Of a stretch of DNA of 64,000 nucleotides, positions 11,716 through 25,003 are shown in pieces. Each line of letters begins with the position of its first letter. The first letter of the stretch is position 1. The notes below the pieces were generated by a model. It ran no database searches and was not told where the DNA came from. It saw nothing but the letters and a program-made list of their open reading frames with translations. Source of the DNA: Selaginella tamariscina. Taxonomy: Eukaryota; Streptophyta; Lycopodiopsida; Selaginellales; Selaginellaceae. The stretch spans positions 335,476-399,475 of the forward strand of contig PUQB01000141.1 in NCBI GenBank assembly GCA_003024785.1, read 5' to 3'. Made by a program: the position numbers and the translations under genes.

Positions 11716-12474
11716 ACAATTAAGTAGGTGTCATAGTTTTTATTATGACTCGACCCTTTACTTTGGACATTGACTGTTGTTTACCTACTGTACTATGTTG
11801 ATGGACCCTAGATGTAATAGGAAACAGGCCCGCTTAGTGCACTTGGGTATCTGGTGATGATCCGGTTGGGTGTCATTAGGTATTTGCAGGAAACTCTAAG
11901 CGAAGCTAGAACTTACCTTTTAGAAACCGACCCCCATTTTGACATCTCGAATAGGCTGAATTGGTCTTTGCAGATGAGTTCGGCGTGTTAAGTAGGGTTA
12001 GGAACACCCCTAGGGTTGCCCTAACCCACGCCCTAAAACCCCCACCCCCTTGGGTAGGTAGGAGTAAGGGTGAGTTATAAGCTCATATTGCTAATTTGTC
12101 TAAGGGGCTAAAATTCAGTGCCAGCCCACTAACACATATAGGAAAAGAGGGGGGGGGGGGGGGGGGGGGGCTCCGTCACATAAATAAGGTACAGTATATG
12201 TAGGAGAGCTTCTGGGTTCATGAATGAGTTCGTTGCTCTTCTGCCGGTGCAAGCTTCAGATTGTGTCGTTAAGGTACAACCCTTTGTTGTGCCACCTAAC
12301 TTCCAGATGCCAGGGGTAACGTCCCACCTTCGGGGTAGCTTACCCTTAACATTGGCGAATCCATGCCTAGGAGGTCTTGTCGAAATGCACGTTCCAAGAG
12401 GCAGAGGTTGAAGCTTGTCTCCAGCCTCCTCCTCCACGTCAAGCTAGGTGTAGCACTCACGGCCAAGCAAGGCA

Positions 12475-14534
12475 CATCCATGTCCTTGTCCAACTGTGGG
12501 CGTGGGATCTTGTTTGACAGGTTCACGTTACCTGGTTCCTGAGGGTTCATTGAGGGGTTCTAGAGTTGGCATTTAGGAACCACGTTTGTGGTACTTGGTG
12601 CAACTCTTGAATCTAAGGGCTATGGCATGATAGCCCACATCATGGAAGGCAGTGTCACATGGAGATGTGACATTGGGCTAAACGTCACATGGTACAACGC
12701 TAAGGCACGCCCTTTGGGGTTATGTCATAGGCTTTCGCCAAGGGGTTGGATACTTTAGCAAACAGACATGCTTGTGCTTGCACTAGGGTGCTAAGCCTTG
12801 GGCATCCCTCAAGGGAGGTTAGGTCTCGTAACTAGGTGTGCTTTGGCACACTTGGCTAGGGGAGTGTTCTCTTTGGAATCCAGGGGTTGAACAACCTAAG
12901 CTCATTAGCAGAAGCCCTTTCGTAAGGCACTCGCAAGGTCATGTGCTTAGGGTTATCCCAAACCTAGCCTTAGGGAGTTTGCTTAGCAGAACACTCGTGT
13001 CCGCCTACGGCGCACACTCGTGTCCTCACTAAGTACTAGCCTTAGGTCTAGGGTATAACTTGGCCACTCAACCCATAGGGGTTAGTCGTGGTTCAGGGTA
13101 CCCCTTGTCGCCCTAAAGGGGTTGTACTCCCGGATGAGGGTGATTCCTCAAGGGGTAAGTGACGATGCCTTAGCTCTGTCTAGGGGTATGTGTGAAACAC
13201 ACGTCTCCTTGATGGGGATTAGGGTATGAGCCTATCTAGGTCTTCTAGGGCAAGACCCTAAGTCAAATAGGGTTATCCCTCAAGGGTTTTGGGGGCAGAC
13301 ACTCTAGGGGACTTAGGCTAAACCCTAAGTCAACTAGGGTTATCCCTCAAGGGATTTGGGGGTAGACACTCTAGGGAGACTTAGGCTAAACCCTAAGTCT
13401 CCTGTCCACTTGGGCATTAGAGTCTAACCTTAGGGGTCGTTGGGGTTGTTCTGGGAAACTTAGCGTTGCTCACACAGGGTGATGACGCCGAATGGCCACC
13501 TGGCAGCCACGTGTTGGCCCTTTGGGTTAAAACTCTAACAGCAGGGCATATCCATGTCCTTGTTCAATTGTGGGCATGGGATCTAGGTTTCTTCATCAAG
13601 TTTTTAAGGGTTAATGACAGGGTTTAAAGTTCACATCTAAGAGCCATGCTCGTGACACATGGAGTAACTCTTGAATCTAAGCATGATAGCTCACATTTGG
13701 GAAATAATGGTACATGGAGGTGTGACACTAGGTTGGATGGCACACGATACAATGCTTAAGGCATGCCCTTTGGAGATTCTCATGGGCTCAATGCCAAGGG
13801 GTTGGATACTTTAACAAACAAGCATGCTTGTGCTCACATTAGGGTGCTAAACTTTGGGCATTTGCTTAAGGGAGGAATGCTCAAGGAAGGTTAAGTCTCC
13901 TAATTGAATGTGTTATTAACACATTTAGCTAAGTGGGGGTTCTTCTCTTTGGGATTTAAGGGTTAAACAATTTAAGCTTGTTAGCAAGAGCCCGTTCATG
14001 GGACACTCGTAAGGTGTGTACTTAGGGTTATTCAAACCTAAGCTTGGGGAGTTTATTTAGTAGAACATTTGTGTTTGCCTGTGGCACACACTTGTGTCCT
14101 CATTAAGTACTAGCCCTAGGACTAAGATATGACTTAACCATTTAAACCCTTAAGGTTAGTCATGAGTCAGGGTACCCCTAGTTGCCTTAAAGGGGTTGTA
14201 CTCCTCGATGAGGGTGATTCCTCAAAGGAGTAAGTCACAAATGTCTTGACTCTATCATGGGGGTATGTGCAAGACATTCTCCTTAGTAGGGTTAGGACAT
14301 GAGCCTATCTAGGTCTTTTGGGGTAGGATCCTAAGGTCTACTTGGATTATCCTTTAAGGTTTGAGAGATAATCATTCTAGAGGATTAGGGTAGGACTCAA
14401 AGTCTTGTGCCTATTTGAGCATTTGAGTTAGGCTTTAGGGGTTGACTTGAAAGACTTGGCATTGCTCATACAGGGTGTTGACGCTAGATGGCCACTTGGT
14501 AGTCACTTGTTGTCACATGTTAGCCCTATAGGTT
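12475..14534 (+). repeat. About 1-kb tandem duplication inside the long LTR
   Basis: Two successive units (about 12475-13545 and 13546-14534) share many blocks in the same order, such as ACTCTTGAATCTAAG, GGGGTTGGATACTTTA and GTGTCCTCA[C/T]TAAGTACTAGCC. A third, partial and more diverged copy lies at about 20285-20855 in the neighbouring LTR. The extra length explains why this LTR is much longer than the 0.96-kb LTR of the intact relative. Confidence 0.75.
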
Positions 14535-14546
14535 AAAACTCTAACA

Positions 14547-17500
14547 ATTAGTAGTGGAGCCTATTCTTTACGGTCAGTATGACTTTCTAAAGTGGGATTG
14601 TGTTTCTGGGTTTAGCTAGTTTTAAGTTCTATATCACTTTCTAACACGTCTGAATTTTACATGGAGAGTTGGTTATGAAATCTATAACTCTTTAAAAAAC
14701 ACTTGCTTGGTAAGCTAGTTATGGACTCTAATGTTGAAAGAATTATTCAGAAGGCAACTTCCAAGCTGGATGCCATATTACTTTACTTTACATTTTCCCA
14801 AGTTATTTTACCTTACGATTACCTAGATTACTTTACCATATGTTTGTGTTGGTTAATTTACCAAACACTTCCACAAGACATGGCAAGTTAGTTTGTTACA
14901 AACTAAGTTTTATAAAGTGGATCATGTAATATGCCAAGTTTGCACATTAAGAAAAATTTCTTTTTCTTTAAGGTATATGAAATTGGATAACACATGATTA
15001 AAAATGTAATAACATTCATTGAGTTTTGGTTTGGGTCAAGATTCAATATTAATTTCAGTAATAATGTTCAAACGGGAAAAGACTAATGTTCAAATGTGTG
15101 TCTTTGACTTCAAAAAAAGAAACATATTTAAACATAAGAATAAACACTACATTCTGACACAAAGTGCAAATTGTGTTGTCATTATAGTGCATGTTTTTGA
15201 GAGTGTGACTCAAGAAGTAGGTTGTAGTGTTGAACCTATGGTACAACAAAAGTTGAGTATTAACATATGATGAATATGTTAAACAATTGGTTTGAAAATG
15301 CAATGTAGTCAAAATATTATTTGATGTTTTCGGTATTTCGATGATGCTAATTGCAAATAATATAAGGTGGAATAGTTAGTTTAAGTCACTTGATTTAAAC
15401 AAGTATAACTTGAAACTTTAATTAATTGTAAGTGCACAATTCTATTTACAAATTAGCTAGCTCAATTAACTTAGTTAAGAAGTTGTATCATATAGGATCA
15501 TAAGAAGGAGATACAATGATAATTTATGGGCAATATAGGGATTTAATATTGTATTCCTATCAATGTAGTTTAGGGTAGATGACATGACCTACCAGAAACA
15601 TAAATATTGAAAACATACGTTTACATTTTTAATTTATTAAATAATAAAGAGCTTGTATAGTGAAGGTGTTCGGCGCACACATGTGCATTCTTATTTATTA
15701 ACTCTTTAAGCTTGAGATATGTAGCATTATTTACACTATGGGGATAAGCTCTTGAATAAAGGTGATTTCTTGGTTAACAAGAGCATTGATTAAAATTGTT
15801 CAATTTACTTATCAACTAAGTATTGAAACTTATCAAGTTTGATAGGTTATGTTTGGAGGGCTTAATGAGCTAGAAATGGTTGGATGTTCATTTTGAAAGT
15901 TTAAGTACATGTGCCTCTTTCAAGAGTTGGTATCCAATGGGATTTAAAAGTTAGTATTAATTCTTGAAATCAACTTCATCTTGAAGTTGAATACAATTAT
16001 TCAAAAAGTGACTCTGCATCATGATCACAAATGTGAGCACTCAAAGAACATACAAAGTACGTATCTTCAATCTTATGAATATCAAATAAAACTTTTTTGA
16101 CTCAAGGTTTGATGGTGTTCATTGAGTTTGATTCAATATTTGTGAAAATATAATATCAAGTAATTCAAGAAGATGGTGTTCCTTCTTAACGATTGTGATC
16201 CAAGGTCCCTTACATTTGATTTTGTATTTAATTCGAGAATATGAGGTTTTCTATTACCTAAGATATTTATACTTTAGACTTTGAAAATATTTATGATAAT
16301 CTTTTTAAGATTAGTTATGAATAACTTAGTAAAATATGATTTAATATTTGTTGAATATTAAGATTGGAGCACTCAATATTAAGACTTGAGTATGATCACA
16401 TGAAGTGGCCATAATTTGAAATATAAAGACTCATGCGAATATGAGGCCAACACTTTAATAAGGCAATACATAGTGTTGAAACTTGAAACATGTTTTTAAG
16501 TTAGTTAAGAAATGAGTCAGAGTTTTCTCAATGCATGAGGAATGTGGTACTTTATGAGATTGCTATTTTAGTTTGACGTATTAAACTAGATATCCTATTC
16601 ATGTTTGAGGAAATCTACTTACTTATTAAATATAACTGAAATATGAAGTTAGCATGGCACTTTGGTGACATGATAACATTAGTGTGGAAGATAATATTTT
16701 AAAAATTCAATTAGACAAACCAAACACTTATTCATGATTCCTCTTAGTCATGAACAATTCCTTAGAATGGTGAAGTAACAATATATTTTCATCTCAAAAC
16801 TAAAGTTTGATTCGTATTAACTAAGTCCGTGTCCATATTATAGTTCTTGTATTTCAATAAATTGATTGGTTATAAATCATATCCACTAATGTAATGATTA
16901 ATTAGTAAAATTTAGGATTTGAACGTTAAATAATCATTATCAGTTCAAAGGAATCAATATTGAAATTGTAATTGTTTATGAAATAAGGGTTAATTTAAAA
17001 TGTGCTTGTCAAAACACTAATTGCTTGAATTAGTGAAAATGCTATATTTTATTATAGTGTTAGGGGAACATTTATATAATTATTTTGAAAGTTGAAAATA
17101 AATATAATGTTACGAAGGTGTGCACTATTACGAGTTCATATAGACTTTTATCGTGGAAATTAAGTTTTAAATTCAGTATTTAAATTTAGCGAGATACAAA
17201 GTTATGAATTATTGAATGAACCAGTTGTTGTGCTCTTTGGGGAATGAAGTATAATACAAGTGAGACACATGATATTTAGAGATCATTGATTGATTAAGGC
17301 ACTAGATATAGATTGAGTTTCTTGGTTTTTACATTGGTTAATAGAAATGTATATTAGCTTATATTTACTCCTTGAGCTCGTTGATGTTATGAAAAAGTAC
17401 AAAATTGGTTGCGAAAAGCAAACGATAGTGCTAGCACTTGGTCTAGATTTTACATGAATTTGATTCTTATCGAGAATGAATTTATATCAATGACAAAATA

Positions 17501-18186
17501 GATAGCCTAATTTCATGTTGACATGACCTTGTTGTATACATGTGTACAACCATGTGCATTTGGCCATTGCAAAGAATAGGGTTTTGGAAATAATATTCTT
17601 ATATTGAAAAGAGCTTGATTCTAATAAAAGTAATTATACACTAATAAGGATAGATATAACAACAAACCCTTATGTAGGGGTAATGAGAAACACTAAGGGA
17701 TGTAGAAATGGAGGTTATAATACCAAAACATAGAAGATGTGGAACTATTAAAAAATCAAAGTAATGTGAAATCGTTGGGTTAAGCATGGACTCAATTTAC
17801 TTGTTGTGTGTTTAACAATTGTCAAATGTGTTTTAAGTAAAGGAGTAAAGTAAGGGTTTATTTCTTGTTAAACTTAGGGCCATCATTTAACATTAACTAG
17901 AAGCCTCCAATATAAATTTTAATTAAATAAAGAAATTAACCATTATGTTGTTTATGTCGGGTGACAGACTTTGTAAATATGCAAAGGTATGTCATAAGTA
18001 GTGCCTCCGACAATTGAGTTTATGACTCAGTGAATGATGGTTCTAAAATATTTGGTTTTATGTAATGCAAGGGGGTCATGAAAAATTGTGTGAACTTTTT
18101 GCTAATTTCATATAAAGTGATATGTTAGTTTTGATTAATTTTTTCTAACATTATTTAGTCTTGAAGTTAGCGTTATCCATTAACGA
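14547..18186. other. Decayed internal region without genes
   Basis: About 3.6 kb of AT-rich DNA with no coding frame I can assign. The ends match leader and pre-3' LTR sequence of the chromovirus family; the middle is unrecognisable. Short frames here look like chance. Confidence 0.5.
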
Positions 18187-18464
18187 TGTCATAGTTTTTA
18201 TTATGACTCGACCCTTTACTTTGGGGTTTGACTATTGTTTGTGTGACAAACCCTAAATGTAGTACAAACAAACCTACTTAGTGCACTTGGGTATTTAGTG
18301 ATGGTCCGGCCGAGTGTCATTAGGTATTTACAGGAAACTTTAGTTATAAAACTCTCTCTTAGTTTGACGTTAGGTTTTTCGTAAAAGTATAGTTTGTCAA
18401 AAAGGGTTAGGGAGACCCCTAGGGTTTCCTAAATACCCCCCCTAGGGGTTAGGTTTAGGTTTCT

Positions 18465-18809
18465 GGCGATTCACATGTGCCCTCACCCTCACATGAGGGT
18501 GAAGGTTTATTTACCCTTGTGATATTAATTTAAAATTAATAAAATATATTTTTTTTAAAATAAATATAAAATTAAATTGTGAGTTTCTCAATTATATAAT
18601 TCTTTTTATATAAAATAAATAAAGTTAAAAATCTTGCCTATTTATATTAATATATTTTAAATTTTTTATTTAAACCTATAATACTAAAACAAGTTGGCAA
18701 GAAAAAGCATATTCTTACCCTAAGACCCTCACGAAGGTGAGGGTAAAATATTACATGTGACCCGGTGAGGGTAAAAGATTCTTAAGGATGAGGGCACATG
18801 TGAACCGCC
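18465..18809. mobile_element. MITE nested in an old LTR (345 bp)
   Basis: The terminal inverted repeats GGCGATTCACATGTGCCCTCA (18465) and the inverted GGCGGTTCACATGTGCCCTCA ending at 18809 match at 20 of 21 bases. A second inner pair (CACATGAGGGTGAAGG / CCTCACGAAGGTGAGGG) follows. The interior is AT-rich and non-coding. The surrounding LTR continues on both sides, giving a clean nested insertion. TCT on both sides is a possible 3-bp target copy. The TTCACATGTG core recalls the TTCACACATG of the Harbinger element in this window, so a PIF/Harbinger-derived MITE is possible but unproven. Confidence 0.8.
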
Positions 18810-19444
18810 TCTTAAGGACTAGCATTTCCATGCCAACCAACTTACTCATTTAAGAAAACAGGGGAGGAGCTCTGTCACATAAATAAGGTAGAGTATGTGT
18901 AGTGAGGCTTTCTGGGTTCAAAAGAGAGCTCATTAACCTCCTATCGATGCAAACTAGTAAGCTTGTGTCATCAAGGTGCAACCCTTTGTTGTGCCGCTTT
19001 AACTTCCACACGATAACCTTTGGGTTAAATTATCCTTATCGTTAGCATGATCTTATCTTTCTAACCAAGTACGTCACTTTTAAGGAGTTAGTCAAATTCC
19101 TTGGTTCAAAAACCTGCTTGCAAGCTCAAAGGCATTGTTCGAGTTCATGTTTCACAAAATTAGTGGTTGAGGCTTTGTTTCGGCCGCCTCAACCATGCCA
19201 AGTTAGGAACGACACCTATAACTTGGCTAGTCTATATATCCTGATTCACAAGGTGGAGCCTCGTTCATGGACTTGTCAAATGGGATTTAAGCTCATAAGG
19301 GTTGGATTCCTAATATGGGTTACTTTACCAAATTTCATGGGGTTTTCAAAGAGGGGATTCCAGGGTTGGCATCTAGCAAGCTGCCTTTATGGCACTAAGT
19401 AAAAACTCTAACAAACGAGGGCTTTAACATTTTGAGAGAGAATT

Positions 19445-20860
19445 TATAGTTTTTATTATAACCTTTATTTTTACTTTAGAGTTGATTATTGTTTCTACCG
19501 AACTATGTTGACAAGCTCTTAATAAAACATGCCCGCTTAGTGCACTTGGGTATTTAGTTATGGTTCGGTCTAGTGTTATTAGATATTTATAAGAAATTCT
19601 AGGCAAAGCTAAAACTTACCTTTTAAGAAACTTTTACCTTCGTTTTCCATGTTCCAATTAGGTTTCTGGTTGGTTTCGGTGAGTTCGACATGTCAGATAT
19701 AGGTAAAAACATTTTTAAAATTGACCTAACCCAACCCCACACCCTAAACCCCTCAAGTTAGGGTTAAGGGGTCGATGGGTCATTAAGTTAAAACTCACCA
19801 AGTATATACCCATTGGGAAATGAGATTCTATGCTAGCCCACTTTAGAAAATAGGAAAAAACAAGGGGGGGGGGGGCGTTTGTCACATATATTAAGTAGTA
19901 TATGTAGTCATGTTCATGACTGAACTTGTTAATCTTTTATTTGCGTTGTCAAGGCACAACCCTTTGTTGCCCACCTTCGTGGTAATCTACCATTAACGTT
20001 AGCAAATCCATGCATAGGAGGTCTTGTCAGATTGCACGTTTGAAGGGGTAGAGGTTGAAGCTGTTCTACCCTTGTCATAGTTCTAATTTGATGAGTTGAC
20101 TACCTGGGTAAAGATTGTGGGATATGTGGGATATGTGGGCAAAAAGACCCAAGCGGACCTGGGTCATCATGACCAGGGGCCCTCTCATAAAGACCAATTG
20201 GCCCTTTGCCTAGTTGGCATAAGGGGAGAGGGAAAGGTTGTGACAACCCTTCTCCTTCATGTCAAGTTAAAAGTAACCTCATAATTAAGCAAGGCACATT
20301 TATGTCCTTGTCCAATTGTGAGCGTGGGATCTTGGTTAACATGTTCTTTTTTTTATTAAGTTCTTGAGGGTTCACAGTAGGGTTCTAGAATTGACATCTG
20401 AGAGCCATGTTCGTGACACATGGAGTAACTCTTGAATTTAAGGGGCTATGGTAGGAAATAGTGTCACATGGAGATGTGACATTAAGCTAAATACCACACA
20501 ATATAATGTATAAGGCACACTCTTTAGGGATGTCTTATAGGCTCAATGCTGAGGAGTTAGATACTCTAACAAGTAGGCATACTTGTGCTCATATTAGGGT
20601 GTTAAATCTTAGGCATTCGCTCAAAGGAGGTTAGGTTTCCTAACTGAATGTGTTATTAACACATTCGATTAAATGGGGGTTCTTTCATTGGGATTCAAGG
20701 GTTGAACAACGTAAGCTTATTAGTAAGAACCCATTTGTGAGGCACTTATAAGGTGTGTACTTAAGGTTATTCAAACTTAGCCTTGGGGAGTTTGCTTAGC
20801 AAAACACTTATATTTGCCTATAACACACACTTGTGTCCTCATTAAGTATTAACGATATGA
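19445..20860 (+). repeat. Second long-form LTR, diverged
   Basis: It starts with a degraded version of the family's first bases (ATAGTTTTTATTATAACC) and carries the G tract (about 19866-19875) and the GTCACATATATTAAGTAG block. It ends in a partial copy of the 1-kb unit found at 12475-14534. No internal region follows, so it is a solo or truncated LTR. High divergence means it is old. Confidence 0.6.
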
Positions 20861-23429
20861 CTTGAAACTCGGCACGTATTAGTGCTCAAGATTAAAACTT
20901 TGACATTTAGAATAACAATTATTATGGATAAATTCATCACATTAACTATGTTACAAATCATTAAATAAGCAAACTTAGAAGCTTAAGCTTAATGATAAAC
21001 TCACCAAGTAAATAATAAATATTATTAAAATAGTTAAGCCCATTAATGATATATCTTAAACCCACACACTCATGGGTGCTTAGGGATAAACTCACTAGAG
21101 TTAAAAATAATAATTAAGTTAAGTATTAGGCACTCTATGTAAACACATTTCAAAATTTTTTAGGGACTTTGTTATTGTAGTAATTCTTTTAATATCAATC
21201 TTATTGCAACTAAAATTAAATTGTAGCCTAACCAAAAATTCATAAAAGAATGAATAATGTAATACTTTCAAAATATTCTTCATTAACTATTCTTATTTTT
21301 TCTTATTATGAACCTAATTAATCAAATTCTTGCACTTTAAATTTTTTTTAAAGACAAATTCGATGTTTACAATTTTACCATCTCAAATCATATAATCCTA
21401 TATCAAAAAAATTATAATCAATTTTGAATGTATATTAAATTTGTAAGATGGACTGATCTTTAAGAAATAGAATCTTCAACTTTAACAAAATGGCAAGGCC
21501 TTATAATTATTTGTCCACTCTTATACATGCAAATTAACCGGATTAAATGCATGAATCAGCTGAATTTAAACACATAATTTTAAAAAATCCTAAATCAAGA
21601 AGTTTTCTACACAATTTCTATGTCAAATCATCTTCACACAAGCATATTACATATCAATTTAAAACATTTTATTATTCCCCCACTTTGAACATATTTTAAA
21701 TTTTCTAACAAATAGGGTTTATATCATTTATCAAACTATTGTATTATAAAACTCAATCATTTTTTAATGTTTTATTTATAATTTCATAATTTTAAAATTG
21801 AAATTATAAAAGTATATATTGAAATTTAAAACTCCTGAACGTATTAATAATTACACCTATTCATAACTCCCTTGTATTTCTATGTACATATTTATATACA
21901 CATACACACATGTATACACGTATCAGTTGTGTGACAGAGAATATTTCATAAGTTTATGCATGCATTTAAGGTTTAATCAACTACTTTTACCAACTAGTTG
22001 AATTGTTGGCCTTGCTAAAAGATACGAATATAATTGATTTTGACAAAATACATTATATATTTAAATAATTGACGAAATAAATTGTGCAAAATATGTATAA
22101 AACCTCATTTTACATCGATCTTAGTGGGTATTATATACTAATATACTGTATATAGTTAACATGCACAAAATCCTTCATTACTATTGATTATTATTATTAT
22201 TATTATTATCTTAAACACATAGGTTTTTCATAAAGGTTAAAAGAGATTTAGAAAAGCATAATTTTTTTCAATTACAATCTGACATTAATAATACTATAAT
22301 TATAAAATAAAAATAGTAAGTTTAATTAATTATAACATCGTACTATCATTGTTGCATTGCATTATACTGGCAATTGCTATAATGAATACTCTACGTTGCA
22401 CCAACATATTCCTCATAAACTCTCACTAATCAATCATTAAATTCAATTATTATATCAATTGAATAAAAAAATATCTAATAAATTTATTAAATTAAATGGT
22501 TATTTAGAATAACATATACAAAACGAACTTATAAATATTAATGCAGTAATATGTGCATGTTAAAGTGAAGCAATAGTACATGTTGTATACCCCCATCGCT
22601 CCTCATCTATGACTTCGTTAATAACCATGAATGCGTATATATATTATTATAAATTGTGGAAATGTACATTTGGTATATGTATAGCGTGATGATATAAATG
22701 ATATATATAATAATAATAACATATCGATTATATATATTAATCGATACACATTAACTCTTCCTACAATACGTCCTTGCTCATCGTAGTCCAAGTATTCAAC
22801 CCAGCCTGATTGTATATTTAATTAGATGTTAAAATGATTAAGATGTTAAATTTTTATTACTTTTCTGTTTCACACGGATTTAACATTGATAATTATTAAT
22901 AACTTTAAAGTGTTAATGGAGTTAGTACCTAAAATTAACTTGACCATTGCACTTATTTAAGTTCAAAGTTAAATTTAATTATTTTAAACATCAAAACTGG
23001 TCCAATGTTTTTAAAATTTTAATAAAATTTATACCATGGTATAACTTTTAACCATAGTAGTTAAATATTCCATAATTAGTTTCTAAACGTAACAAACAAA
23101 GTTAATTTAAAAATTAGTGAAAGAAATGAGGTTAAGCATAAAATTTAATATTTAAATATGTAAGTTGTTAAATAGATGCGAAACAAAGTGAGTTAAATAA
23201 AATATTTTAAGTGCGGAACAAATTAACAAATTAACAACTTAACAATTTAACATTATATTTAACTACTTATCATCATCAGGTGAGGATGGGATCTCTATAT
23301 TTAATGTATACTAATGTAGTTATTTAAGTAGTAGCCCTAAGTATATTAATGTAGTTAGCAAGCTGTATACTAGTATATTCATTGGTAGTTGTAGTACATT
23401 AAGGTATACGTATAGGATACATAAGGTTT

Positions 23430-23481
<52 letters not shown>

Positions 23482-24760
23482 GTTATGGAAATGTTAAACA
23501 TCTATACATATATGCGTTTAGTTCGACTGGTTTGACATATATAGTTAAGTATGTGTAATTTATATAAATCTCATTTATACACAATATATAATTGGTTAAA
23601 CCTTCATATATCAATTCACCACCATATACTCATTTCAGCGGTGGGATATGAGAATCCAAGTATTTGAGATATTAGATACGGATTCGAACTATGTAATCCA
23701 TGGACAGGATTTAAGACATTCTAATACGTATGTGCATCCATATGTCTGTGTGTATGCATGTGTATGACTGTGTATACTTGTATATAGTTGTGACTTAGTG
23801 TTTATGTACTTAACAATCAGTTTAATACTGAACAAAGTACCTTGACCATTTGTATTTCACAAGGATATATCTATATCTTATCTTTATATATCTTTATATA
23901 TATAATTATATATATAAGACTCATGCGCATGTACATATAGCTACAGACACACACACACACACACAGATACACACACATATATAATATATACATGCGTACG
24001 TATGTAACATTGGTTATCGAATGTTATCACACAGTTTAACATACACATCATAAAAACAAATAATATACTTCGTCCTTAATGCTATATACAATATCGCAAA
24101 TATATATCTTTCTTTTGTTAAGTTTTAATATATTTCATGTTATTAATCTCTATATTATTATTATTATATTTTTGTGAAAAGCAACTAAATAGTAGTGAAA
24201 GTTAAGCAAAGTTCATGTGTATACCTTACAAACAAAGTAAAGTGCATATTTATTATTTCTTACAAGTAAATATACTAATTAAATTTATTAAATTACAATG
24301 CAAGTCACATTTTACTCACTTCTCTTCTCAGTTTATAAAAGTGAACCCAAAAGAATCCTTGTATATTATAAACAGTAGTGTATAATACACATTGTGTACA
24401 TGCGTATGTGTATACGTGTATGACATGCATGCATGCACGTGCTATGTCATATGTGATACAGTCTTCTATTGGAAAAATTCACAATAGGAAAAACTACCTT
24501 AAGTGTCAATTGATGACTTAACATGGTTACCTAAAACAGTATTGATTATTATATTAACTATATTAGTCTATATATTACATATATAATTAAGTTTAATATA
24601 TGTTTAATAGTTTAAGTTGTTGTTTAAGCTTCCTGTCGACAGATTTTGAGGCACAAGTTCCCATTCCAAGTTATACATAGTTATACTATATATATATAAA
24701 TATATTAGCAGTGCTATTTAACTTCACGCGTTAAATTTTTATATACGACTTTTACTCATG
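20861..24760. other. AT-rich intergenic region with microsatellites
   Basis: Nearly 4 kb with no gene I can support. It holds simple repeats, for example (ATT)n at about 22185-22210, (AC)n at 23441-23470 followed by (TA)n, and (AC)n at about 23946-23963. I see no transposase, retroelement domain or RNA gene. It probably serves as spacer plus the far upstream region of the RRT-like gene. Confidence 0.5.
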
Positions 24761-24764
24761 TTGC

Positions 24765-24876
24765 TACGTCATAATGCCACGTGTACGTGGCAAGACGATG
24801 TACACGTCATAATACTGGGGAGTTAATTTAATGTGCATAACACTGACACGTGCATACATAGGGCTGTACACGTCAT
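24765..24876. promoter_or_regulatory. ACGT-core (G-box/ABRE-like) motif cluster
   Basis: Five ACGT-core sites lie in 112 bp: TACGTCAT (24765), a near-palindrome TGCCACGTGTACGTGGCA (24775-24792), TGTACACGTCAT (24799-24810), GACACGTGC (24845) and a second TGTACACGTCAT (24865-24876). ACGT cores are the known targets of plant bZIP and bHLH factors. A TATA-like TATATAAAT follows at about 24995. The cluster sits about 0.8 kb before the RRT-like start codon and is its likely upstream control region; that link is inference. Confidence 0.55.
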
Positions 24877-24994
24877 TAAGAACTCAACGGACAGGATGGA
24901 GATATCTATCTACTGCCACCTAACGCAGTTGTAAACCGTTAGATGAATGGTGGCTTTCAGGGTGCTTCAAACCCGTGAACATTCCTGACTATTA

Positions 24995-25003
24995 TATATA
25001 AAT
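24995..25003 (+). promoter_or_regulatory. TATA-box-like element of the RRT-like gene
   Basis: TATATAAAT lies downstream of the ACGT cluster and about 660 bp before the chosen start codon. This implies a long leader (about 25030-25661) or an unseen upstream exon. The leader contains a short upstream ORF at 25054 (25 codons). Confidence 0.35.

Larger units (their letters stand above)
11729..19413 (+). mobile_element. Old, eroded Ty3/gypsy relative of the chromovirus
   Basis: A long 5' LTR (11729-14546) begins TGTCATAG and ends CTCTAACA, followed by a decayed iMet-type primer site. The leader right after it resembles the leader of the intact element (compare 14555-14680 with 3600-3725). The internal part (14547-18186) is AT-rich and retains no readable protein domain. 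Its last 350 bp (about 17860-18186) resemble the pre-3' LTR region of the intact copy (about 8655-8990). The 3' LTR (18187-19413) has the short form plus an inserted MITE. Because the 5' LTR is about 2.8 kb and the 3' LTR about 0.9 kb without the MITE, this may be two subfamilies recombined rather than one insertion. No matching target duplication was seen. It is thoroughly broken and much older than the copy at 2624. Confidence 0.65.

Noticed and set aside
12129-12550. Overlapping minus-strand frames near the G22 tract
   Set aside because: They lie in an old LTR, have no family resemblance and depend on the frame chosen through a homopolymer.
14703-15312. Short frames on both strands in the decayed internal region
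   Set aside because: AT-rich, 62-85 codons, overlapping on opposite strands, and with no motif; they are chance frames.
23441-23480. (AC)n(TA)n tract considered as a CRISPR-like or regulatory array
   Set aside because: It is a simple dinucleotide repeat without spacers or unit structure, and the genome is eukaryotic.
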